NCBI GenBank assembly: GCA_003552605.1
Contig: PUNN01000368.1
Span: forward strand, 1-6,613
Source of the DNA: Phycisphaeraceae bacterium
Lineage (GTDB): Bacteria; Planctomycetota; Phycisphaerae; Phycisphaerales; Phycisphaeraceae
Length of the DNA stretch: 6,613 nt
Reading direction: 5' to 3'
Notes under the pieces: model-generated
Databases searched by the model: none
What the model was told of the DNA's origin: nothing
The model's input: the letters and a program-made list of their open reading frames with translations, nothing else
Program-made: the position numbers and the translations under genes
Shown: one piece after another, positions 1 to 5,593 of the stretch
How positions within the stretch are numbered: the stretch's first letter is position 1
How the letters are laid out: every line of letters begins with the position of its first letter

Positions 1-699
1 CCCGGAAACCCCACAACCCCCGGAAACCAGCAACCCCTTCCCATGCACGAGCCTGCGCTGTCTGCTTCTGATGCCCCTGCCCCCGACCACGCTCCCGGCG
101 CTCTCGCCAATGGCGTTCCCGTTCGTCCTTTCGTGGTGGCCGCCATCCTCATCGCCCTGAGCGCTGGCGGTGGCTGGGGCCTCTGGCTGCTGATAGCGAT
201 CAGCGGGCGCGGCTCGTTCACCGACATCAGCATCAGCGGGATCGGCTTCAGCCACGCCTACTACGGGGCGATCCGTCATGCGATCGCAATGGGCTTTGTC
301 TCGATGCTGCTGATCGGTTTCTCCTCGCGGCTGATGCTGGCCCGCGATCGAAACCTCCCTGCATCACAACGCGCCCCCAAGGAGAGCGCCCGGGGCGTAT
401 TCCGGGTGACCTTCCGGGGGATATTCCGGGGGCCACTGCGGGGGCCGTTCATCCTGCTCAATGCCGGTATCGCCGTTCGCGTGGTGGCGCAGACGGCGAG
501 CGACTTTGCCACCCCGGTGTTTTATGTGCTCGGCCTAAGCGGCGTGCTGGAACTGGTCGCCATCGCATGGTGGGGTGGGCACCTTGTACGGTCCATGCGC
601 GGCGGGGAGGAGCTGAGCCCGGCCGCGAGGGAACAACTCACCCCGCAGCCGGCGGGAACCGCAACATCGCCACACCCGGTCGCCGCATCGTTATCATGA
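1..699 (+). CDS. NnrS-like membrane protein, C-terminal part (5' end outside window)
   Basis: The frame is open to the first base of the window. The first ATG (43) has no Shine-Dalgarno sequence and is preceded by in-frame Pro/Gly/Gln-rich codons, so this is probably the end of a longer protein rather than a 218-residue one. Numbering from that ATG, residues 1-29 are a Pro/Ala-rich linker. Four hydrophobic helices follow at about 30-53, 76-99, 136-153 and 157-181, then a polar tail. The stretch with RHAIAMGFVSMLLIGFSSR resembles the NnrS family signature helix (HAltvGaiG...R). The later ILLNAGIAVRVV and LSGVLELVAI segments match the order of its last helices. NnrS proteins are inner-membrane proteins tied to nitric-oxide and denitrification physiology in proteobacteria. 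The loop between helices 2 and 3 is enlarged by a 12-bp tandem repeat at 400-447. Family assignment is by remembered motif, so moderate confidence. Confidence 0.62.
   Translation, partial: PGNPTTPGNQQPLPMHEPALSASDAPAPDHAPGALANGVPVRPFVVAAILIALSAGGGWGLWLLIAISGRGSFTDISISGIGFSHAYYGAIRHAIAMGFVSMLLIGFSSRLMLARDRNLPASQRAPKESARGVFRVTFRGIFRGPLRGPFILLNAGIAVRVVAQTASDFATPVFYVLGLSGVLELVAIAWWGGHLVRSMRGGEELSPAAREQLTPQPAGTATSPHPVAASLS
400..447 (+). repeat. Four imperfect 12-bp tandem units inside the NnrS-like gene
   Basis: The units are ttccgggtgacc, ttccgggggata, ttccgggggcca and ctgcgggggccg. They are in frame and encode FRVT, FRGI, FRGP and LRGP (residues 120-135). This gives a basic loop with an Arg every four residues between two membrane helices. 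The unit length is a multiple of three, so copy number can change without breaking the frame. Confidence 0.85.
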
Positions 700-713
700 T
701 ACTTGTCAATCCT

Positions 714-718
714 GGAGG
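714..718 (+). promoter_or_regulatory. Ribosome binding site for the CMD-family gene
   Basis: GGAGG lies nine bases before the ATG at 728, which fixes the start of the downstream gene. The gap after the upstream stop is only 28 bases, so co-transcription is likely. Confidence 0.75.
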
Positions 719-727
719 TCTAGTCCC

Positions 728-1111
728 ATGAGCGAGCATGATCCCACCCCACAGCCGCAGGGCGATGAGAAGAAGCTGCCCGGCACGTTCAAGCGTTTCA
801 TCGAGCGGTTTCCCGAGCTTGGCGCTTCGCATCAACGCATTGCCGAGGTCGTCGACCAACTCGGCCCGCTGGACCGCCGCACGTGTGAGCTGGTCAAGAT
901 CGGCATTTCGCTCGGCGCCGGGCTCGAGTCAGCCCTGCGCAGCCACGTCCGCCGCGCGATGGAAGCCGGTGCGAGCGAGCAGGAGATCGAGCAGGCGCTG
1001 ATGCTGGGGATGAACACCGTCGGTTTTCCCCGCACCGTGGCCGGCTGGAGCTGGGCACAGGTGCAATTCGAGCGGCAGCGGGGCGAGCAGGGCGATATCG
1101 CGGGCAGTTAA
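728..1111 (+). CDS. Carboxymuconolactone decarboxylase (CMD)-fold family protein
   Basis: This is a 127-residue protein starting at an ATG with a good GGAGG site. After a polar N-terminus (1-18) it shows the CMD/AhpD-like helical pattern. An LDRRTCELVKIGISLGAG segment (48-65) leads into the core ESALRSHVRRAMEAGASEQEI (67-87), which matches the family pattern of a conserved His (H73) followed by A..aGas.eEi. The family includes gamma-carboxymuconolactone decarboxylase and the AhpD peroxidase partner. The CxxC redox pair of AhpD is absent: the only Cys is C53, outside the active-site segment. An alkylhydroperoxidase role is therefore unlikely, and the substrate cannot be told from sequence. It sits between an NnrS-like gene and moeA on the same strand with short gaps, suggesting one transcript. 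Family call fairly sure, function unknown. Confidence 0.85.
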   Translation: MSEHDPTPQPQGDEKKLPGTFKRFIERFPELGASHQRIAEVVDQLGPLDRRTCELVKIGISLGAGLESALRSHVRRAMEAGASEQEIEQALMLGMNTVGFPRTVAGWSWAQVQFERQRGEQGDIAGS

Positions 1112-1137
1112 TGGCACCTGCCGCGTGATCGACCATG

Positions 1138-1144
1138 AAGGAGG
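1138..1144 (+). promoter_or_regulatory. Ribosome binding site deciding the moeA start
   Basis: AAGGAGG lies ten bases before the ATG at 1155. An in-frame GTG at 1125 lies upstream of this site and would give a ten-residue extension that reads through the site itself, so the ATG is preferred. Confidence 0.8.
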
Positions 1145-1154
1145 AGGGCGGGAT

Positions 1155-2357
1155 ATGGCAGACACACTGACCCAACCAGATGAGGCCCTGCGCCTTTGGC
1201 TCTCGCATCTGCGTTCGGTCTCCACCGAGGCGCTGGGGCTGGAAGGCACCGCCGGCCGCGTGCTTGCCGAGTCGGTACATGCCGACCGGGACAGCCCCCC
1301 GCACGATGTATCCGCGATGGACGGTTATGCCGTGCGGCTGGCCGACCTCGGGCGCGAGCGCATGCCGGTGGCGGGGGAGGTCATGACCGGGCAGCGGCCC
1401 CCCGCGATCGCGGCGGGGACCGCGCTTCGCATCTTCACTGGCGGATGCGTGCCGAGCGGTGCCGATGCCGTGATCCGCCGGGAGGATGTGCAAGAGCAGG
1501 ATGACTCGTTCCTGCTGCGGGTCGACCCTGCCACGATTTCCGCCGGACAGAACATCCGTCGACAGGGTGAGAATCTCAGGCAGGGGGATGCGGTCGTGGA
1601 AGCCGGCCGCGGGATTGACGCGGCGGTGGCCGGGGCGCTTTGTGCTTTCGGCGTTGCTGAACCACGCGTACATCGGCGCGTGCGAGTGGGCGTGATCGTT
1701 ACCGGCAACGAGCTGCGTGAGGTCAACGATTCAGTCGAGCCGTGGGAGATTCGCGATTCCAACGGAAGTGCCCTCGACACGCTGCTGCGGCCACAGCCAT
1801 GGATCGAGCTTGTCGAGCGGCAGCATGTCGAGGATGAGCCCGGCCGCGTGACTGAGGCCGTGGCTGGGCTGCTTCCGCAATGCGACTGCCTCTTGCTGAC
1901 CGGGGGGGTATCGATGGGTGATCATGATTACGTGCGGGATGCGGTGCGTGCTGCGGATGGGAAAGTGGTGTTTCACAGGATCGCCATCCGGCCGGGCAAG
2001 CCACTGCTTGCAGCGGTGGGGCCGCACGGGCAGGCGATTGCGGGGCTGCCGGGCAATCCGGTGTCGGTGCTCGTGACCGCCCGTGTCTTTGCCGCTGCTG
2101 CGCTGCGACGGCTTGCGGGTTTTGCGGTGGCCGAGCCGCCACGATCCGTGGTGATGCTTGACGATGAATCGCCGCGCCCGCTTGACCTGTGGTGGTACCG
2201 GCCGGTGACGCTGCAAGCCGATGGCACTGCCCGGTCTGTCCCTTGCAAAGGTTCGGGTGATGTGGTCAGCGCGGCCCGGGGTGATGGGTTCGTGCGCATC
2301 CCGCCGGGTGAGACTGGCCGGGGGCCGTGGCCATGGTGGCCATGGCGGATGGATTGA
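1155..2357 (+). CDS. moeA: Molybdopterin molybdenumtransferase MoeA
   Basis: This 400-residue protein is close to the usual MoeA length (about 400-410). MoeA inserts molybdate into adenylylated molybdopterin in the cytoplasm, the last step of Mo-MPT synthesis. Visible motifs in order are SAMDGYAV (53-60), TGG..PSGADAVIRRED (95-110), VTGNEL (182-187), RDSNG (200-204), LLTGGVSMGDHDYV (247-260, the MoCF-binding signature), RPGKPL (279-284) and GLPGNPVS (297-304). A C-terminal beta domain follows from about 325. The start was chosen by the AAGGAGG site. It lies 43 bases after the CMD-family gene and about 20 bases before mobA, consistent with an operon. One oddity is the tail GPWPWWPWRMD, encoded by a 9-bp direct repeat (ggccatggt/ggccatggc, 2329-2346). 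It does not look like a normal MoeA end and could reflect local slippage or a one-base indel. The core of the enzyme looks intact. Confidence 0.95.
   Translation: MADTLTQPDEALRLWLSHLRSVSTEALGLEGTAGRVLAESVHADRDSPPHDVSAMDGYAVRLADLGRERMPVAGEVMTGQRPPAIAAGTALRIFTGGCVPSGADAVIRREDVQEQDDSFLLRVDPATISAGQNIRRQGENLRQGDAVVEAGRGIDAAVAGALCAFGVAEPRVHRRVRVGVIVTGNELREVNDSVEPWEIRDSNGSALDTLLRPQPWIELVERQHVEDEPGRVTEAVAGLLPQCDCLLLTGGVSMGDHDYVRDAVRAADGKVVFHRIAIRPGKPLLAAVGPHGQAIAGLPGNPVSVLVTARVFAAAALRRLAGFAVAEPPRSVVMLDDESPRPLDLWWYRPVTLQADGTARSVPCKGSGDVVSAARGDGFVRIPPGETGRGPWPWWPWRMD
2329..2346 (+). repeat. 9-bp direct repeat at the 3' end of moeA
   Basis: Two adjacent copies (ggccatggt, ggccatggc), each containing the palindrome CCATGG, encode the Trp/Pro-rich end of MoeA. 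Confidence 0.7.
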
Positions 2358-2377
2358 ACTGACCCGCGAGTGCTGCC

Positions 2378-2984
2378 ATGCCCGACCGGTTTCCTGGTGC
2401 TGATCCTGAAGCAACCTGCCCCTCGTTGCCGGTCTACATTCTCGCCGGTGGCCGCAGTGTGCGATTTGGCAGCGACAAGGCGCGCGATGCTTGAAGGTGA
2501 GCCGCTGATTCAGCGCCTTGCCAGGGCAGCAGAGCCCATCGCCTCCTCGGTCACCATCGTGGCCGATGTGGAGGACAAATACGCTGACCTCGGCCTGGAG
2601 ACGATTGCCGATGTAACGCCCGGTCTCGGGCCGTTGGGCGGGATGGTCACGGCGCTTGGCCACCTCCAGCGCGAGGCCGATTCCGCACAACTGCTGCTGC
2701 TGAGCTGCGACATGCTTGTCTTTCGGCCGCGGTGGGCGGCGATGCTTGCCTCAGCGGCGAAGGCGGAGCCCGCCGCCGTCATCTTCGATGATGGGCGATG
2801 GCAGCCGATGCCGGGAATTTACCATCGCCGAATCATGCCCAATGTGCGACAGTTGCTTTCCGCTGGTCAGCGCGCCATGAGGCAACTGCTTGTGCAAATC
2901 GGGCCGATAACGGTTCCGGTCCCGGCCGACTGGCCCGATCGAATCCAGGCCAATCGTCCGGAGGACCTTGAACCGGGGGCTTGA
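2378..2984 (+). pseudogene. mobA: Molybdenum cofactor guanylyltransferase MobA, frameshifted as written
   Basis: MobA attaches GMP from GTP to molybdopterin, making the guanine dinucleotide cofactor of DMSO-reductase/nitrate-reductase-type enzymes. The frame from ATG 2378 encodes the nucleotide-binding signature LAGGRSVRFGSDKAR (residues 22-36), then stops at 2492-2494. The rest of the protein continues in the next frame from about 2484 (AMLEGEPLIQRLARA...) to the stop ending at 2984. It includes DVTPGLGPLGGM (the D..PG.GPL motif) and LLLSCDM (the CDM metal-site motif). The break is at a GCGCGCG tract (2480-2486). Restoring two bases gives DKARAMLEGEPLI, which matches family spacing (DKAllplgGkPLi). 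The continuous frame opening at GTG 2370 lacks the signature and encodes unrelated residues before 2484, so it is not the true N-terminus. The gene may be decayed, or the sequence may have a two-base error. There is no clear Shine-Dalgarno site, so translation may be coupled to moeA 20 bases upstream. Confidence 0.85.
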
Positions 2985-2997
2985 GGCGGTCGCTGGG

Positions 2998-3543
2998 TCA
3001 ATCTTCCTTCGGGGTGAAGTTGAACCGCTGGCCGCCGATCGACGCTTCGAACATGGCGCCGCCGCGGGTCGCGGTGAACACCGCAACGCCGCGCTGGTAG
3101 TCAGCCGCCGCCGCAGCGCCTGCTCGGGCCGCAACGACCGATGCCTGGGCCGCAAGGGCGAGTTGCCCACGCTTGAAGCGGACGAGGTTATCCTCGTGCT
3201 CGAGGAAGATGACCTGGCTGTAGGTCTGCCCGCCAAGTTGTGCCCCGATCGTGGCCTGCCCGACCTGGGCGTAGCCGATCACCTCACCATCCTCGTAAAC
3301 CACACCCCAGCCGCCGGCGCCGCCAATGCCAGCGCCTCCCTTGGTGATGGTGGGAAACACCACGTAAGCCGTTGCGGTCTCGAAAAACTCTTCCATCGTC
3401 GGGTCGATCTGTTTGAACATGCTGGTCGTGGCCGCTGCATCCTTCTCGAGATCGCGGCGGCCGGACTCGGTCCGCGCGCCTGTGCCACATCCGGTTGGCA
3501 CGATCAGTGTGAGTACGATCAGGAGGGGGAGCCATCGTCTCAT
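2998..3543 (-). CDS. SYLF (YSC84-like) domain lipoprotein, copy 1
   Basis: This is a 181-residue protein. The ATG at 3543 was chosen because AGGAGA (3551-3556) lies seven bases upstream. The N-terminus is a signal peptide (RR, hydrophobic 5-15) ending in PTGC with Cys19 as the probable lipidated residue. Pro at position -3 is off the usual L-A/S-G-C lipobox. The body is a SYLF domain: VVFPTITKGGAGIGGAGGWG (61-80), VIGYAQVGQATIGAQLGGQ (88-106), and RGVAVFTATRGGAMF (151-165) near the C-terminus. SYLF domains bind lipids in eukaryotic Ysc84/SH3YL1; bacterial versions are mostly secreted or lipoproteins of unknown role. The protein is about four-fifths identical to its neighbour at 3666-4211 and has the same length. 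Its 3' end lies 13 bases from the mobA stop, so the two transcription units converge. Family call strong, cellular role unknown. Confidence 0.9.
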   Translation of the reverse strand: MRRWLPLLIVLTLIVPTGCGTGARTESGRRDLEKDAAATTSMFKQIDPTMEEFFETATAYVVFPTITKGGAGIGGAGGWGVVYEDGEVIGYAQVGQATIGAQLGGQTYSQVIFLEHEDNLVRFKRGQLALAAQASVVAARAGAAAAADYQRGVAVFTATRGGAMFEASIGGQRFNFTPKED

Positions 3544-3550
3544 GATGTGG

Positions 3551-3556
3551 TCTCCT
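3551..3556 (-). promoter_or_regulatory. Ribosome binding site, SYLF copy 1
   Basis: On the minus strand AGGAGA lies seven bases before the ATG at 3543. It excludes the longer in-frame start at 3585, whose 14 extra residues would put Arg-rich sequence ahead of the signal peptide. Confidence 0.7.
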
Positions 3557-3665
3557 ATGGGTGTGGGCCTGCGACGGCGAACCATATCAGAACCTCGAGC
3601 GCACGCCCGTGGTGGATCAGTCGGAGGCGATGACTTTGCGCCGGGGAAACACGCGGAGCGTTCGC

Positions 3666-4211
3666 TCAGTCTTCCTTCGGTGTGAAGCTGAATTCCTGCC
3701 CGCCGATGGAGGCTTCGAACATCGCACCGCCTCGCGTCGCGGTGAAGACCGCCACGCCGCGCTCATAGTCCGCCGCTGCCGCTGCCCCACTTCGGGCGGC
3801 CACGGCCGAGGCCTGGGCCGACAACGCGAGTTGGCCACGCTTGAAACGGGTCAGGTTGTCATCATGCTCGAGGAAGATGATCTGGCTGTAATTCTGCCCG
3901 CCAAGCTGCCAGCCGATGGTGGCCTGGCGCAGTCGGGAGTAGCCGATCACCTCACCATCCTCGTAGACCACCCCCCAGCCGCCGGCCCCGCCAATGCCGG
4001 CCCCGCCCTTGGTGATCGAGGGGAACACGGCATACGCCGCGGAGGTGTCGAAGAACTCCTCGATGGTCGGATCAAGCTGCTCGAACGTGGTGACCGTGGC
4101 TGAAGCATCCTGCTCGAGGTCACGGCGGCCGGCTTCGGTGCGCGGGCCGGTGCCGCAGCCTGCGAGGGCAAGGATCGTCAGGAGGGAAATCGGGGTGATG
4201 TATCGGGCCAT
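3666..4211 (-). CDS. SYLF (YSC84-like) domain lipoprotein, copy 2
   Basis: This is a 181-residue protein with its ATG at 4211 and AAGGAG (4219-4224) seven bases upstream. The signal peptide ends in a textbook lipobox, LAGC, with Cys19 as the lipid anchor. The SYLF domain aligns with copy 1 without gaps. Residues 66-91 (the Gly-rich core and YEDGEVIGY) and 151-172 (RGVAVFTATRGG region) are identical in both. Differences concentrate in the signal peptide, in the helical region at 22-65, and at scattered sites, for example Trp101 here against Ala101 in copy 1, and the R/L-rich SRLRQ at 92-96 here against AQVGQ. Many synonymous differences exist even where the protein is identical, so the duplication is not recent and both copies look to be under purifying selection. 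It lies between mrp and copy 1 on the same strand. Function is unknown; an envelope lipid-binding role is inference from the family. Confidence 0.9.
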   Translation of the reverse strand: MARYITPISLLTILALAGCGTGPRTEAGRRDLEQDASATVTTFEQLDPTIEEFFDTSAAYAVFPSITKGGAGIGGAGGWGVVYEDGEVIGYSRLRQATIGWQLGGQNYSQIIFLEHDDNLTRFKRGQLALSAQASAVAARSGAAAAADYERGVAVFTATRGGAMFEASIGGQEFSFTPKED

Positions 4212-4218
4212 GGTTGAA

Positions 4219-4224
4219 CTCCTT
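4219..4224 (-). promoter_or_regulatory. Ribosome binding site, SYLF copy 2
   Basis: On the minus strand AAGGAG lies seven bases before the ATG at 4211. This rules out the longer in-frame start at 4295, which would lie upstream of the site and destroy the signal peptide. Confidence 0.75.
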
Positions 4225-4278
4225 AGTCGGGGGGCTTCCTGCGGGTTCTGCCGGCATGCCCCGGCCCTCGCCGCGGGC

Positions 4279-4293
4279 GAAACCGGCGGTTTC
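4279..4293 (-). terminator. Hairpin after mrp, possible terminator
   Basis: The perfect six-base stem GAAACC/GGTTTC with a three-base loop starts 12 bases downstream of the mrp stop codon. There is no clean U-tract after it (TTTCGCC on the minus strand), so intrinsic termination would be weak. It may instead be a processing or RNA-stability hairpin. Confidence 0.35.
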
Positions 4294-4304
4294 ACAACGC
4301 GTGA

Positions 4305-5477
4305 TCAATGCACGTTCAGTGTCGGGGCCGATGCTTCCATATCGTGTACCGCGACCTGGTCCTCAAGCGCCTGGACCACGGCCTCGATCTCTTTTCCAAG
4401 CTTGGCATCATCCTCGAAATTGGAGATCGGCGTGCCCTGGTCGCTGTTGGCACGCAGTCGCATGTTGATCGGGATCACGCCAAGGAACGGCACGCCCATC
4501 TCGCTGGCCATGATCTGCGCCCCGCCGCGGCCGAAGATGTCATACTCCTTACCATCATCGCCGATGAAGTAGCTCATGTTCTCGACGATGCCGAGCACGG
4601 GGATCTGAAGCTGGGCGAACATGCGCACCGCGCGGCGGGCATCGTCCTGGGCGACCTTCTGCGGGGTGCAGACGACCACCGCGCCGGTCAGCGGCAGAAG
4701 CTGGCTCATCGTCAGCGGCACATCGCCCGTGCCAGGGGGCAGGTCGATGATGAGGTAGTCAAGCTCTCCCCAGTTGGTCTGCATGGCGAGCTGGCGGAAC
4801 GCCCCGTGGGCCATCGGGCCGCGCCAGATCAGCGGCTTCTCGGGCTCGACGAGCTGGCCGAGGGTCATCGCCTTAACGCCGTGAACCTCGAACGGTTCGA
4901 TCTTGTCGCGGCCGTGTCCCTGCGGCTGCATGCCTTCGAGCCCGAGCAGGGTGGTCAGCGAGGGGCCGTAAATGTCACCGTCGAGCACGCCCACGCGATA
5001 GCCCCGGCGCGCCAGCCCCACGGCGACGTTCACCGCCACACAACTCTTGCCCACCCCGCCTTTGCCGGCGCCGACGGCGATGATGTGCTTCACCCCTGGC
5101 AGGCCCTGCTGCTCCTGGCCGCCCTGGCCCCCGGCCTGCGCGCCGGCCTGACCGCCGGTTTGCTGCTGACCGGATTGCTGTTGACCGGCCGGGCTGGCAC
5201 CTGCGGCGGCAGGTGAGGCCGAAGCACCTTCATTGCCTTCCCACTCGACGTTCACCTGCTTCACTTCATCGCCGAGGCTACGTATGGCCTGCTCCACCGC
5301 CTGCTGAAGCTGGGTGCGGGCGGCACTGGATTGGCTGCGCGGTTCAAGCCGCACCCTGACATAACCGTCACAGACCGACACGTGATTGAGGATGTTCAGG
5401 CTGATGATGTCCCGGTGCAGTTCCGGGTCGGTCACGTCCTGAAGCCGGCTGATAATCATCTCTCGCGTCAGGGACAC
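4305..5477 (-). CDS. mrp: Mrp/ApbC-type Fe-S cluster carrier P-loop ATPase, without the CxxC motif
   Basis: This is a 390-residue cytoplasmic protein. The GTG start at 5477 is supported by AGGAG nine bases upstream; the frame stays open further upstream but runs toward hisA. Residues 1-80 form a MIP18/DUF59-type domain (TDPELHRDIISLNIL). Residues 85-127 are a Gln/Gly/Ala-rich linker. From 130 onward it is a Mrp/NBP35 ATPase with deviant Walker A GKGGVGKS (138-145), LDGDIYGPS (165-173), IIDLPPGTGD (243-252) and ENMSYF (299-304). Family members load and transfer Fe-S clusters using ATP. Usually a CPxC pair follows ENMSYF and bridges a cluster between subunits. Here the sequence is IGDDGKEYDIFG with no cysteine. 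The TTPACP cysteine common in the N-terminal domain is also replaced (RLEPRSQSSA, 43-52). Only three Cys remain (36, 146, 270). ATPase identity is very secure; the cluster-binding mode is uncertain. Confidence 0.95.
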   Translation of the reverse strand: MSLTREMIISRLQDVTDPELHRDIISLNILNHVSVCDGYVRVRLEPRSQSSAARTQLQQAVEQAIRSLGDEVKQVNVEWEGNEGASASPAAAGASPAGQQQSGQQQTGGQAGAQAGGQGGQEQQGLPGVKHIIAVGAGKGGVGKSCVAVNVAVGLARRGYRVGVLDGDIYGPSLTTLLGLEGMQPQGHGRDKIEPFEVHGVKAMTLGQLVEPEKPLIWRGPMAHGAFRQLAMQTNWGELDYLIIDLPPGTGDVPLTMSQLLPLTGAVVVCTPQKVAQDDARRAVRMFAQLQIPVLGIVENMSYFIGDDGKEYDIFGRGGAQIMASEMGVPFLGVIPINMRLRANSDQGTPISNFEDDAKLGKEIEAVVQALEDQVAVHDMEASAPTLNVH

Positions 5478-5486
5478 GGCAGGGGA

Positions 5487-5491
5487 CTCCT
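5487..5491 (-). promoter_or_regulatory. Ribosome binding site deciding the mrp GTG start
   Basis: On the minus strand AGGAG is followed by nine bases and then GTG. The resulting N-terminus (MSLTREMIISRL) aligns with the start of the MIP18-type domain. An in-frame ATG six codons downstream (Met7) is possible but badly spaced from this site. Confidence 0.7.
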
Positions 5492-5560
5492 GTTTGCGTT
5501 CATGAGAAAATACGGACGACTTGGTGATCCTAGATCTGGGACCGGACCGGGGCCAATTTC

Positions 5561-5570
5561 CACCGCGGTG
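5561..5570. other. Ten-base perfect palindrome between hisA and mrp
   Basis: CACCGCGGTG is self-complementary and sits in the 115-bp gap upstream of mrp, with ACCGG pentamers on both sides (5541-5550 twice, 5571-5575 once). It could be an operator half-site arrangement or chance in high-GC sequence. No regulator can be named. Confidence 0.25.
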
Positions 5571-5578
5571 ACCGGATG

Positions 5579-5593
5579 AGCCTGCCTCAGGCT
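5579..5593 (-). terminator. Hairpin at the hisA stop, weak terminator candidate
   Basis: A six-base stem AGCCTG/CAGGCT with a three-base loop overlaps the hisA stop codon. No U-tract follows on the minus strand, so termination is doubtful; hisA and mrp may share read-through transcription. Confidence 0.25.

Noticed and set aside
1125..1154. GTG start of moeA ten codons upstream
   Set aside because: The ribosome site AAGGAGG lies after it and is well spaced for the ATG at 1155.
894..1673. 259-residue minus-strand open frame
   Set aside because: It is antisense to the CMD-family gene and moeA, with no recognisable domain or start signal.
1731..2690. 319-residue minus-strand open frame
   Set aside because: It lies antisense to moeA and mobA, is rich in Arg/His/Pro, and shows no domain; it is a shadow of high-GC coding sequence.
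2985..2997. Bidirectional terminator between convergent mobA and SYLF copy 1
   Set aside because: The gap is only 13 bases and no hairpin with U-tracts is visible on either strand.
2968..3633. Plus-strand open frame opposite SYLF copy 1, similar to one opposite copy 2
   Set aside because: The two plus-strand frames resemble each other only because the SYLF genes below them are duplicates; no ribosome site or domain supports them.
3656..3667. GAGCG-TT-CGCTC hairpin at the stop of SYLF copy 2
   Set aside because: The stem is five bases with a two-base loop and no U-tract; too weak to call a terminator.
4308..5216. 302-residue plus-strand open frame
   Set aside because: It is wholly antisense to mrp, whose motifs are unmistakable; composition is typical of a shadow frame.
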